Origin: a virus
IMG/VR virus record: IMGVR_UViG_3300013093_000171
Span: 1-31,555 of that record
Direction: 5' to 3' (one strand)
DNA length: 31,555 nucleotides
Position numbers and translations under genes: made by a program. Positions 6,549 to 18,000 of this stretch are shown one piece after another. Positions within the stretch are counted from its first letter, which is position 1; each line of letters begins with the position of its first letter. The notes below the pieces were generated by a model, which was given only the letters and a program-made list of their open reading frames with translations, did not search any database and was not told the origin of the DNA.

Positions 6549-8135
6549 ATGACAGATCAAAACGAACTATATTCATCGCAACCTAAAGAAGGAAAACCTG
6601 GTCCATTTCTTGCAAGAGTTGTAAGTAATCTCGATCCCACTTATATGGGAATTTTAGAAGTTGAAATATTACGAGCAGTTGGTGCCAGCAGTTCTGAAAC
6701 GCAGTTACATCAGGTAAAATATCTAAGTCCTTTTTATGGAGTAACTAGTGTTGCCTTTACAGGCGAGAATAATGACTACAATGATACACAAAAAAGTTAT
6801 GGTATGTGGATGGTTCCTCCCGATGTAGGAGTGACAGTTGTAATTATTTTCATTGACGGTGATCCTAAACGTGGTTATTGGATAGGCTGTGTTCCCGATG
6901 ACAACATGAATTTTATGATGCCAGGGCTAGCCGCTACTCAACAGTCGGTAGAAGGGCCAGTGACAACTAGCACAGGAGATTCAGCAAGTAGAGTTCCAAC
7001 TGCTGAATATGATAAGTCGTATTCAGGCAATAACAATACCGGAGATCCTGAAAAAAATCTTAAACCAACACATCCTTTCTCTCAAGTTTTAGATCAACAA
7101 GGATTGTTGTTAGACGATATACGAGGAATTACAACTAGTAGTTCTAGAAGAGAAAGTCCTAGTAACGTGTTTGGTATAAGCACTCCCGGTCCTCTTGATA
7201 AGCAACCTGATGCTAAAAAAGGAGATATAGGAAAAGCTGAATGGAAGGTAACAGATGCATGGGTAAGTAGACTAGGCGGCAGCACGTTTGTAATGGATGA
7301 TGGAGATGCTAACTGGTTGAGAAAAACAGATGCCAGCAGTGGCCCGCCAACGTATGCTAGTATCGACGCAGGAGATAAAGATGGTGATGTCACTAAGCCT
7401 GCTAATGAATTGATTAGATTGCGAACACGCACCGGACATCAGATTCTATTACATAATACTGAAGATCTGATCTACATTACTAACAGTAGAGGAACTAGTT
7501 GGATTGAACTGACTAGCGATGGTAAAATAGATATCTATGCTCAAGATAGTATTAGTATCCATACAGGCAACGACTTAAATTTTTATGCAGACAGAGATAT
7601 TAACATAGAAGCAGGTAGGAATTTTAATCTTAAGGTAGCAGAAAGACACCAGACAGAAGTCGGCAAAGATAAAATAACTATAGTTGACGGAAAAGTAGCT
7701 ATCAAAGTAGCCGGCACCCATGACGAACAGATAGCAGGAACAACAAAAGTTACTGTTACCGGAGGAGATTTTGACCTTAATACTTCTGGAGGTAATAATC
7801 TTACCAGCGGCGGCAATATGAATATCAAAGCCGCAAATACCAGTATCGATGGCGGAGATATCAATTTGAATTCAGGCGTGTCGTCTGCTTCTGATACAGC
7901 TAGCCCGCCCGATCCGCTTAGTACGTTTGATAATCCGGCACAAGACGGCAGTACTATTACTAGCATTATGTTACGTATTCCTACAACTGAACCTTATCCA
8001 GGACATGAAAACTTAGATCCTTCTAGTTACAAAACAGATAAGACAGATAGAGAATCTGGAAGTGCTATTTCTCCACCCGATGCCTGGAAAACTTACAGTT
8101 GTCCAATGGACACATTCTTAAAAGGAAATGGATAA
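6549..8135 (+). CDS. gp5: Baseplate central spike protein gp5-like, no lysozyme domain
   Basis: A 528-residue spike protein. Residues about 19-125 form the gp5/VgrG-type OB-fold (FLARVVSNLDPTYMGILEVE, then GMWMVPPDVGVTVVIIFIDG and YWIGCVP). A linker follows to about 225. Residues about 226-445 read as a needle of short beta-strands (LIRLRTRTGHQILLHNTEDL, then IDIYAQDSISI, LNFYADRDINI, NLTSGGNMNIKA), typical of the trimeric beta-helix that punctures the outer envelope. T4 gp5 (575 aa) has a lysozyme domain between OB-fold and needle; none is visible here. The C-terminal about 75 residues are Ser/Pro/Asp-rich with no motif I recognise. GGAA lies about 9 nt before the ATG. The neighbours, probable hub and gp25, fit. 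Confidence 0.88.
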   Translation: MTDQNELYSSQPKEGKPGPFLARVVSNLDPTYMGILEVEILRAVGASSSETQLHQVKYLSPFYGVTSVAFTGENNDYNDTQKSYGMWMVPPDVGVTVVIIFIDGDPKRGYWIGCVPDDNMNFMMPGLAATQQSVEGPVTTSTGDSASRVPTAEYDKSYSGNNNTGDPEKNLKPTHPFSQVLDQQGLLLDDIRGITTSSSRRESPSNVFGISTPGPLDKQPDAKKGDIGKAEWKVTDAWVSRLGGSTFVMDDGDANWLRKTDASSGPPTYASIDAGDKDGDVTKPANELIRLRTRTGHQILLHNTEDLIYITNSRGTSWIELTSDGKIDIYAQDSISIHTGNDLNFYADRDINIEAGRNFNLKVAERHQTEVGKDKITIVDGKVAIKVAGTHDEQIAGTTKVTVTGGDFDLNTSGGNNLTSGGNMNIKAANTSIDGGDINLNSGVSSASDTASPPDPLSTFDNPAQDGSTITSIMLRIPTTEPYPGHENLDPSSYKTDKTDRESGSAISPPDAWKTYSCPMDTFLKGNG

Positions 8136-8137
8136 TC

Positions 8138-8575
8138 ATGGCAATAACTCTTTATACAGGTACACCGGTTAATGCAAAAAATCCACCTCAAGGTAAAAAT
8201 ACCTCTCAGGTCTACAAGGGATTTAGCACAGTCAATACCAATACACAAAACTTTTCTCTCTATGACTTTGAATTAATTAAGCAAGATCTACTCAATCATT
8301 TTTATGTACGTAAGGGTGAACGGCTTATGCAACCAAATTTTGGAACAATTATATGGGATATGTTATTTGAGCCTTTAACTCCGGAAATTCAAAATTTAAT
8401 CATGCAAAATGTTAACGAGATTTTTAACAGTGACCCTAGAATACAAGCTAGTAATATTGTGATTACACCTTACGATACTGGTATACAGATTCAGTGTGAA
8501 CTAAAGTATTTTTTGTATAATCTTCAAGAAGCTCTGCAACTGAACTTTGATCAAGCTAACGGTCTTACTTATTAA
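8138..8575 (+). CDS. gp25: Baseplate wedge protein gp25
   Basis: A 145-residue gp25/GPW family protein (T4 gp25 is 132 aa), the sheath-proximal part of the baseplate wedge that templates sheath assembly and is conserved across contractile injection systems. Typical segments are YDFELIKQDLLNHFYVRKGE and RLMQPNFGTIIWDMLFEPL. The ATG at 8138 is chosen because it lies just past the gp5 stop (8133-8135), with AAAGGA at 8121-8126. The reading frame stays open to an upstream ATG at 8099, but that start would add 13 residues not expected in the family and overlap gp5 by 37 bp. The gene stop (8573-8575) overlaps the first bases of the promoter B 14-mer. Confidence 0.92.
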   Translation: MAITLYTGTPVNAKNPPQGKNTSQVYKGFSTVNTNTQNFSLYDFELIKQDLLNHFYVRKGERLMQPNFGTIIWDMLFEPLTPEIQNLIMQNVNEIFNSDPRIQASNIVITPYDTGIQIQCELKYFLYNLQEALQLNFDQANGLTY

Positions 8576-8603
8576 CTACGCACTTAATTAAATCCAATAA
8601 ATA
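8574..8603 (+). promoter_or_regulatory. Two-part late-type promoter B (before gp6)
   Basis: The same layout as the element at 2910-2939: the identical 14-mer AACTACGCACTTAA (8574-8587), 8 nt, then AATAAATA (8596-8603). The predicted start is near 8610, giving a leader of about 12 nt that holds the AGGA ribosome-binding site (8611-8614) before the gp6 ATG at 8622. It occupies nearly the whole 46-bp gap between gp25 and gp6 and would boost late expression of the large gp6/gp7/fibre genes. No good minus-strand sigma70 promoter overlaps this copy. Confidence 0.62.
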
Positions 8604-8621
8604 CTAAAACAGGATAGTATA

Positions 8622-11600
8622 ATGAGCTCAACGGATCGTCAAAATAATCTATTAATATCAGAAGATTGGCAAAAAATTTATCAGTCTTTCAAGAATGCAG
8701 ATTTTCAAAGCTATGATTTTGAAAATCTACGTCGTACGATGATTGAGTACATTCGTACTAATTTTCCTGAAGATTTTAATGATTATATAGAATCTAGCGA
8801 ATATCTTGCTCTTATAGATTTAATTGCCTATATAGGTCAAAGTATTGCTTTCCGTGTAGATCTTAATGCTCGCGAAAATTTCTTAGAATTAGCCGAGCGC
8901 CGAGACAGTGTGCTACGTTTAGCACGTATGATTAACTATAATGCTAAACGAAATACGCCCGCTCAAGGTTTATTAAAATTTAATTCAGTACAAACAACTG
9001 AGTCTGTCATCGATAATAACGGCAGAAATTTATCAGGGCAATATGTAACATGGAATGATCCTAGTAACAGCAACTGGTACAATCAATTTATCAGCATTAT
9101 TAATGCCGCCTTGCCTGCAACACAAAAATTTGGAAATCCAGTCGATAGTGCTACAATCTACGGAGTACCAACGGCACAATATAGATTTAATGCAAGCAAT
9201 ACTGATGTACCAGTTTATCCATTTAGTAAAACTGTATCGGGTCGTAATATGGACTTTGAGATTACTAGTACTACTTTCAAAGGTGAGACTTATGTTTATG
9301 AAGAGGCTCCTAAAGTAGGCAATAGTATAGCTTGCATTTATGCGGATGACGGTTATGGCGCAAGCAGTCCAGGTACTGGTTTCTTTTTTAATTTTACACA
9401 GGGGACTCTAAACCAGGGAACATTTACAGTGGCCCAACCTACAAGTAATCAAAGTATAGACATTAATACACAAAATATTAATGACTCTGATGTATGGTTA
9501 TATCAATTAGATCAAAGCACTGGTTTAGAAAAAACACTCTGGACACCTGTTCCTTCAACAGCCGGTAATAGTGTTATCTATAATAATCTGGATAATACAA
9601 TTCAAACTATCTATAGCATTGTTACTAGAGCTAGTGACGCTATTAGTTTAAGTTTTGGAGATGGAACATTTGGCCAACTGCCACAAGGCAATTTTAGAAT
9701 ATATTATAGAACTAGTAACGGTTTATCATACACAATAAATCCTAGCGACATAGTTAATATTATTTTTAGTATACCATATACTAGTGCCAGTAATCAAACA
9801 GAAACGCTAACAGTTAGTTTAAGTCTTGCTACAAGTGTAACAAACAGCACATCATCTGAAACTAATGCCAGCATTAAAACTAATGCTCCACAAACATACT
9901 ATACACAAAACAGAATGATAACTGGCGAGGATTATAATATTAGTCCGTTGGCTGCCAGTTTACAAGTGCTAAAAGTAAAATCTATCAATAGATCTAGCAG
10001 TGGAATCAGTCGTTATTTTGACTTAACAGATCCTACCGGAAAATACAGTTCAACGAATTTATTTGCTGATGATGGTATATTATATCAAGAAGTATATACT
10101 GATTCTATAAATTTTACATGGAACACAACTCTTGATATAGAAGGTATTATTACCAATACTGTATATGATATCTTAAAATTACCAGATCTACGAAATTTTT
10201 ATTATGCTAATTTTTTAGATTATCTGAGCGTCAGCTTGAATGTATCGTGGGTGAGTGTGACCACAGACAGCAATAGTGTTACCGGATACTTGAGTGTTCC
10301 TGGAGAGAATACTCCTTATCAGTTAGGTTCTTATACACAAACAGATCTAAAATATGTTACGGCAGGATCTTTGATAAAATTTGTAGCTCCTTCTGGAAAA
10401 TACTTTAATACAATTACTAACACACTAATGACTGGAACCGCCACAGTTCCTAATAGTTCAAGTTATCTATGGGCACAAGTAGTATCTGTGTCAGGTGACG
10501 GCACGGCTAATAATACTGGCGTATTATCTACTGGATTTGGACCAGTTGTGCTTAATAAAGTTATTCCTACTAGCGCAATAGCTACGCAAATTATTCCGCA
10601 ATTTAATACTACATTGAACTCTGCTGTTATAAACAAAATGATCGATCTGATATCGGCTAATGACAATTTTGGATTGAGATATGATACTTCTAGCCAATCT
10701 TGGCAGATTATTACTACAAATAATTTGAATATTACAGGAGCCTTTAATTTAGCTAGCCAAGGGGATGCTACTAGTTTGCAATTAGACTCTAGTTGGATGA
10801 TAGTGTTTACATCTGATACAATTCAGTATACTATTAGTACCAGAAAGCTACGCTATGTGTTTGAAAGTCAAAACGAATTAACTTTCTATTTTGATAGTAA
10901 TACAAAAATTTATGATAATACTTCATCGTCGGTGGTGTTAGATACTGTAAAAGTTCTGAGTGTAAATACACAACCTGACCAACTAATTCCATTCACACAA
11001 GATTTAACATGGCAAATTACATCGGAATATTACGGAGCAGATGGTTATATCGATCCAACTAAGATTGTAATTTCATTTGCGGATGCTACTGGTTCTGGCA
11101 TTGTAGATAACCCACAATTATTTTTAGATATAGTTAATCCTACAGTAAATGTTGCCAGTAAATATATTGTACAGCAAAAATATAATATTTCTTCTGGACA
11201 AGAAGATTACAAATACATCAGCAATAATCCTACAACAGGCCCAGTAGTTATACTACCAAGTCAAACTAGCGTAGGTTCACTTGGAGCTTATGCCGATGGA
11301 ACATATTTTTATTTTATAGACACTGCTACAGTTTTCAGATTAAGTTTATCATCTGTAAATAAATTTCAACCTACATTAGATTATCAAGTCTATATTGGTC
11401 GCGGCGGGTTAAAATTTCAGTATGTTCATAGTGCAGATTATGACAGTAGAATTGATCCAGGGTCTAGCAATATTATAGATGTTTATGTTCTAACTAAAGA
11501 CTACGATGCAGCCTTTAGACAATGGTTAGCATCTGCCGGAACCCAGCCTTTACCGCCCAGTTCGGACCAATTAAATTCATTATTATCATCTAATCTTGAT

Positions 11601-12086
11601 TTAATTAAATCTATTTCAGACGAAATAGTTTACCATCCTGTAAGTTATAAATTATTGTTTGGACCTCAGGCAGATATAAACCTGCAAGCTACATTTAATG
11701 TGATGATTAATCCTAATAGCGCAGTTTCAAATGCAGATGTACAAGCAAGAATTTTAACAGCGATCAATACGTTCTTTAGTTTAGATAATTGGAATTTTGG
11801 AGATACGTTCTATTTCAGCGAATTGAGCACTTATGTAATTAATCAGCTGACCCCCGATGTTATTAATTTTGCAATAGTGCCAATCCAGCCGAATCTATAT
11901 TTTGGAAATCTATTTGAGATTTTCTGTCCTAGCAATCAAATTTTAATTAGTTGTGCTACTACGAGTAATATTGTTATTGTAAATGCATTTACAAGTACTA
12001 ATCTAAAAACTATTACAACATCATCTACAAATAATTTAATAAGCACACAAACTGTAACAAGTTCGGCTTTTGGGAGTAACAGCTAA
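8622..12086 (+). CDS. gp6: Baseplate wedge protein gp6 (gpJ-like), enlarged
   Basis: At 1154 aa this is far longer than T4 gp6 (660 aa). The first about 115 residues are very typical of gp6 (LRRTMIEYIRTNFPEDFNDY, SSEYLALIDLIAYIGQS, LNARENFLELAERRDSVLRL). Around residues 425-480, TYYTQNRMITGEDYNISPLA and INRSSSGISRYFDL are the conserved middle signature. gp6 dimers form the continuous ring of the baseplate inner core and trigger the shape change on contraction. The extra length lies mostly in about residues 500-1000, which read as beta-rich and Thr/Ser/Asn-rich. A gp6-like C-terminal domain (INPNSAVSNADVQARILTAI) returns near 1020. AGGA precedes the ATG; the gene ends in TAATG, overlapping the next gene by one base. 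It lies directly downstream of promoter B. Confidence 0.9.
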   Translation: MSSTDRQNNLLISEDWQKIYQSFKNADFQSYDFENLRRTMIEYIRTNFPEDFNDYIESSEYLALIDLIAYIGQSIAFRVDLNARENFLELAERRDSVLRLARMINYNAKRNTPAQGLLKFNSVQTTESVIDNNGRNLSGQYVTWNDPSNSNWYNQFISIINAALPATQKFGNPVDSATIYGVPTAQYRFNASNTDVPVYPFSKTVSGRNMDFEITSTTFKGETYVYEEAPKVGNSIACIYADDGYGASSPGTGFFFNFTQGTLNQGTFTVAQPTSNQSIDINTQNINDSDVWLYQLDQSTGLEKTLWTPVPSTAGNSVIYNNLDNTIQTIYSIVTRASDAISLSFGDGTFGQLPQGNFRIYYRTSNGLSYTINPSDIVNIIFSIPYTSASNQTETLTVSLSLATSVTNSTSSETNASIKTNAPQTYYTQNRMITGEDYNISPLAASLQVLKVKSINRSSSGISRYFDLTDPTGKYSSTNLFADDGILYQEVYTDSINFTWNTTLDIEGIITNTVYDILKLPDLRNFYYANFLDYLSVSLNVSWVSVTTDSNSVTGYLSVPGENTPYQLGSYTQTDLKYVTAGSLIKFVAPSGKYFNTITNTLMTGTATVPNSSSYLWAQVVSVSGDGTANNTGVLSTGFGPVVLNKVIPTSAIATQIIPQFNTTLNSAVINKMIDLISANDNFGLRYDTSSQSWQIITTNNLNITGAFNLASQGDATSLQLDSSWMIVFTSDTIQYTISTRKLRYVFESQNELTFYFDSNTKIYDNTSSSVVLDTVKVLSVNTQPDQLIPFTQDLTWQITSEYYGADGYIDPTKIVISFADATGSGIVDNPQLFLDIVNPTVNVASKYIVQQKYNISSGQEDYKYISNNPTTGPVVILPSQTSVGSLGAYADGTYFYFIDTATVFRLSLSSVNKFQPTLDYQVYIGRGGLKFQYVHSADYDSRIDPGSSNIIDVYVLTKDYDAAFRQWLASAGTQPLPPSSDQLNSLLSSNLDLIKSISDEIVYHPVSYKLLFGPQADINLQATFNVMINPNSAVSNADVQARILTAINTFFSLDNWNFGDTFYFSELSTYVINQLTPDVINFAIVPIQPNLYFGNLFEIFCPSNQILISCATTSNIVIVNAFTSTNLKTITTSSTNNLISTQTVTSSAFGSNS

Positions 12087-15000
12087 TGGCTGGTAATAAT
12101 AAAAACGCTAACGGATCAAACGGATTCAGCGTAAATCTTCTACCTAGATTTTATCAAACTAACGCAAACAGAAAGTTTTTGCAGAGTACTATTGATCAAC
12201 TATATCAACCGGGATCGTTGACTAAAATCAGTGGCTATGTTGGACGTAAAAATGCTAAAGCTAGTACTGGTAAAGATGTTTATATTCAAGCCGCAGATCA
12301 GATAAGACAGAATTATCAATTAGAACCAGGGTTAACAATTACCGATACATTGGGAAATGTTACCTATTTCAAAGATTATATTGATTACATAAATCAACTT
12401 GATGTACTCGGTGGCAACGTCAGTCATCATGCTAGATTAAACAGTCAAGAATTTTACAGTTGGGATCCGCATATCGATTGGGACAAATTTGTTAATTTTC
12501 AAAATTACTATTGGTTACCATACGGCCCTCAAACTATAAATGTACACGGACAAATACAACCAATAGCTAGTACGTACAGTGTTGCCATCCAACAAGAAGG
12601 TGCTAATAATCAATATGTGTTTACTCCAGACGGGTCGACTCCTGATCCTGTATTAAAATTGTATCAAGGACAAACCTACACGTTTAATATTAATAGTCCT
12701 GGCAATCCTTTCAGTATTAAGACTGCAAGAAGTACAGGTGTGTTAGATCGTTATAGTAACATTGATTCTGTTAGTGCATACGGAGTTGAAGTTGGAACTA
12801 TTACATTTACAGTTCCCACTGATGCTCCTTCTATACTATATTATCAAAGCGAAAACGATATCAATCTAGGCGGAATGATACAGATTTATTCTATACTTTC
12901 AGATACTACAATCAATGTAGAAGCCGAAATATTAGGAAAAGCAACCTATACTCTGATCGACGGCACAGCTCTTAGTAACGGGATGAAACTTAATTTCGTT
13001 GGCCAAGTAACGCCTGCTATCTATGCTCAAGACGAATATTATGTTGAGGGCGTGGGAACTGCAATCAAATTAATTCCATCGAGAAGTTTAGAAATTATTA
13101 GTTCATTTACTACAAATAGCCCTATTAATTTTGATAGTGATAAGTTTGACACTGAGCCTTTTGACATTGCTTCCGGCTATCAAGGCAAGTTAGATTACAT
13201 TACTATTAATAGATCCAGTAGAGATAGAAACCCGTGGTCGAGATATAATCGTTGGTTCCACCAAGATGTAATTAACGCAAGTGCAAAATTTAATAACCAG
13301 ACTCCTGTATTAGATCAGTCAGTAAGAGCAAAGCGTCCAATTATCGAATTTAATGCTGATATTAAACTTTATAATTTAGGAACCGTTGCGATTCAAGATA
13401 TAGATCTTGTAGATGATTTTACCATCGATGCATTTTTAACTATAGAAGGTACAGCTGGTTATAATATAGATAATGTTGCACTTAGTCCAGGCATGTTTGT
13501 GTTGTTTACTGCTGACATTGATCCGCTAGTACAAAATAAAATTTTCCGTGTCGAATATGTAGATGTTAAACATTTATCTACCGGTAGCAATCAACTGCAT
13601 CTTGTAGAAGTAGCTTCACCTGAACTTAATCAGATAGTAATAGTTCGCCAAGGATCTGTTAATCAAGGTAGTATGTATTGGTACGATGGATCTAAATGGC
13701 AAAAAGGACAAACAAAAAGTTCGATTAATCAACCACCAATGTTTGATGTAGTAGATAATGATGGTATAAGTTTTGGAGATAAAACTACTTATGTCGGTAC
13801 TACATTTACCGGTACTCCAATTTTTTCGTATCCTGGTAGTTTGCCTAATAGTTCTGTTACAGGTTCCAATGACATATATTTAGGATTTCCCCTAAGCTAT
13901 CAGAATGTTAATAATATCGGTGATATTGTTTTTAATTTTAATCTTGTAACTGATTCTTTTCAGTATAAGCAAAATACCATCTTACAAAATAAAGAAATAG
14001 ATGTAGGGTTTTTATCAAGTTTAGATTATGCAGGTAATACTGTGTATGTAAACGGATGGCAAACTTGCAAGACTAAAACAGTCCAAGCCGCTGTTAGGAT
14101 TTATGATAATTCTGGAATAACAAATAATTTCAACATAGATATATTTGATGATATAAACAATCTTTCTGATTTAGTGGTTAAGATTTATATAAATGGTGTT
14201 AGATTAGATCCTAGTCTATGGACTATACAAGATACAATTTACTATAAACAAGTAATATTAACGTCTCCTATTCAATCGACTGATATATTAACTATTCGTG
14301 CGTTTGCCTCGCAACCTATCAATAGTAACGGCTACTACGAAATACCTATCAATTTACAAAATAATACTTTGAATGGTACAATGGTAGATTTTACTCTAGG
14401 AGAAGTAGCAGATCACGTAAGCAGTATAATTGACAATATAACTAATTTTTCAGGAAATTTTCCAGGCGATAGTAATCTGAGAGATCTTGGTAATGTTACT
14501 CAATATGGTACAAAATTTGTACAACATAGCGGACCTATCAGTCTATCAGCATACCATATTACTTCGGAATCTAATAACATTATTAGATCTCTACAGCAGG
14601 CCAAGGACGATTACAATAATTTCAAAAGATTGTTTTTGAATACTGCAAGTTCTTTAGGTATTGATGGTGATGCTGTAAAACTTGTAGATATCATTATGCA
14701 ACAGATTAATGCGTCTAAACCTAAAGTTGCTCCTTATTACCTCAGCGATATGGTTCCTTATGGTGCGGCCACTGTAACTGTTTTAGATGTAGTAGACTAT
14801 AGAATTAAAAATTATCCACTAAGTAAGGTTTTTAGTTTAGATTCGCTTAGTAATCAGGCAGTAGGAGTATATCATAACGGTGTACAATTGATATACGGTC
14901 AAGACTATTCATTTAATAGTCAAGGATTTATAGAAATAGATCCTAGCGTACCGTTAGTAACTGGCGACACAATTACTACTTACGAATACGACAGCACCGA

Positions 15001-18000
15001 TGGCAGTTTTGTTCCAGCCACACCAACAAAATTAGGTATGTGGCCTGCATTTGCGCCAAAAATTTATCTTGATACAACTTTAATTAATCCGGTGAAAGTT
15101 ATACAAGGACACGATGGTAGTATTGTCGCAGCCTACAATGATTACAGAGACGATTTAATTCTTGAATTAGAAAAAAGAATTTTTAACAATATTAAAGTCA
15201 AATACAATGCAGATATTTTTGATATCTATAGTATTATTCCTAGTTACACACGATTTACCGACTATTCATTTACAGAATTTAATAATGTCTTATCTAGTAA
15301 TTTTTATAGCTGGGTAAGCCTTGTAGGTAAAGATCTTACAACGCCATTGAACTATGATAGAAAGAATAGTTTTACTTTTAATTATTCTTTGAATACAGCG
15401 CCAGATGGTACAAGCCTTCCAGGCTATTGGAGGGGAGTATATCGTTGGTTATTAGGAACAGATAGACCTAATATTTGTCCTTGGGAAATGTTGGGATTCA
15501 GTCTGCAACCAAGTTGGTGGACAGCGTTATATGGTCCAGCACCATATACTAGCGATAACATTCCTATGTGGACTGATATTGCAAACGGTATAACTAGAGA
15601 ACCTAATCAACCTGCATCTGTTAATGCAAATTATGTTAGAACATTTTTATTGAATCACTTGCCGGTAGATGAACAAGGAAATTTAATTAGTCCGCAGGCA
15701 TCGGGATTAGCATCAGGAACTGTACAACCTAGTATCAATAATAATTTTGTTTTCGGTGATGGTAGTCCAGTAGAAAATGCTTGGACTCGTAGTAGTTATT
15801 ATCCCTTTAGTATTATAGCTACAGCTATATTATTAAAACCTGCCGAAGTATTTGGCAAGTTATTAGATAGAAGTAGAATTATTAGAAACAAAGCAGGGCA
15901 ACTAATTTATTCTGATACTGGATTGCGTGTTCGCCCAGCAGACATTTTATTACCTAGTGTTTATTCAAGTTCTTTGAGAGTACAAACTGCTGGATTAGTT
16001 AACTATATTGTAGATTTAATTTTTAATTACATTTTTAGTAATGATGTAGCGGCTTATAATTCTTATAAATCTGATCTAAATACTATGATCGTTCAATTAA
16101 GCTATAGAGTCGGGGCATTCACTAATAAAGAGCAGTTCAAACTAATTTTAGAATCTAAAACTCCTAGTAGTACAGGAAATGTTTTCATACCTGCTGAGAA
16201 CTACAAAGTATTCTTAAACAAATCAAGCCCTGTAAAAAAATTATCCTACAGTGGAGTAATTATTACAAAAGTTTCTACAGGATTTGAAATTAAAGGATAC
16301 AGTATAACACAACCTTATTTTAGATATTATCCTTACACAAGTTCGGGTAATACAATTAACGTTGGCGGAATAAGTGAAAGTTATGCAACATGGGCATCGG
16401 GCCAACAATACATATCAGGTAACGTTATTTTATACGAAGGTGTTTATTACCGATCGAATGCAAATTTTGTATCAGGACCTAGTTTTGATACTACAAACTT
16501 AACTAAATTACCATCGCTGCCTATGCAAGGCGGTGTTACTGCAATATTAAGAAACGGTTGGGATAAAAAAGAAATTTATACAGCACCGTATGGCACATTA
16601 TTTGCAACTATTCAAGAAGTTGTAGATTTCCTATTAGGCTACGGAGAATATCTACAAGATCAAGGATTTAGATTTGATGATTATAATAATAACTACAATG
16701 TAGTTTCAAACTGGGAAACAACTGCTAGAGAATTTCTATTCTGGACTACTCAAAATTGGAGTACTGGTCAAGAAAAATGGAGCGATTGGCAAGCCGAGCA
16801 ACCTTATAGTTATGGAAAAGTTGTAAGATATGATGGCGATTATTACAGTGCCTTATATAATCTGCCCCCTGCTGAATCGTTTGATGAAACTAAATGGTCT
16901 CTATTACCAGGCCTTAGCAATATAGGAGCCAGCGTCATTAGTCTGAGCCCGGGCGCCAATGCTCTTAATTTTACAACTACACTTTCTGTAGTCGATAGTA
17001 TTACTAACTCATTTAACCCTTACGAAATTTTCAAAGTTAATGGAACTCCTTTTGAAGTTTCGAACCTTGATAGCTATAGGCAAGGAAATTCTGTTCGATA
17101 TAATCCTAGGAATGACGAAGGCATATACGGTGCTAGTTTTTATTTGATACAAAATGAACATGTTATTATTGTTGATAATACAACTATATTCAATGATATA
17201 ATCTACAGTCCTACTAGCGGTTACAAAAGAGATAGATTAAAAATCTCAGGATATGTGACTACAGACTGGTATGGTGGATTAGATATACCGGGATTTATTT
17301 TTGACTCTGCTACTATTAACGAATGGCAGCCTTGGCAAGATTATAATACGGGCGATGTGGTTACATATCAAAGTTATTATTATAGTGCAGATGAATTTAT
17401 TCCAGGAGCACCGGCATTTGTTAATTCTAAATGGATAAAATTGTCTAGTAAACCTACACCTCAGATTCTTCCAAACTGGACTAATATTGCAACACAATTT
17501 GTTGATTTTTACAGTACAGATGTTGATAGTTTTAATACTGCACAACAAACTATGGCGCAACACTTGATCGGATACCAAAAACGACAATATCTTGATAATA
17601 TCATTCAAGATGATGTGAGCGAATTCAAATTTTATCAAGGAATGATACGTGATAAAGGAACACAAACCGTCCTTAATAATCTCTTTAATGCATTAAATTT
17701 GGACAAAGCAGAAAGTTTAACATTCTACGAAGAGTGGGCTATTCGTGTTAGTCAATATGGAGCGTCTAATGCTTTCCAAGCTATAGAATTTGTATTAGAT
17801 CAAGGAAAATATATTAGTAATCCCCAAGGAACATTGTTAACAAATACTATCAATTCTAATATTAATCCTTTTATCATACAGCAAACTCTGTCGGATATCT
17901 ATGTATCGCCTACAGGATATAACAGTCAGCCGTTTCCTGTTTTATCAGCACCAAATCAATTTTTAAGAGATGCAGGATATGTAAATCCCGCAGATGTCTT

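Noticed and set aside
8099-8137. Upstream ATG that would extend gp25 by 13 residues
   Set aside because: The extension lies inside the end of gp5 and is not expected in the gp25 family. The ATG at 8138 follows the gp5 stop and has a ribosome-binding site, so it is the better start.
8588-8600. Possible minus-strand sigma70 promoter overlapping promoter B (TTGGAT, then AATAAG)
   Set aside because: Both hexamers are poor, and it would read antisense into gp25, where no minus-strand gene follows.
17279-17665. Open reading frame of 128 codons on the minus strand, and similar antisense frames elsewhere (for example 7094-7432, 7583-7966, 28785-29090)
   Set aside because: They lie antisense within strongly supported genes, have Cys/Ile- or Pro/Val-biased compositions typical of shadow frames, and show no known domain or promoter.
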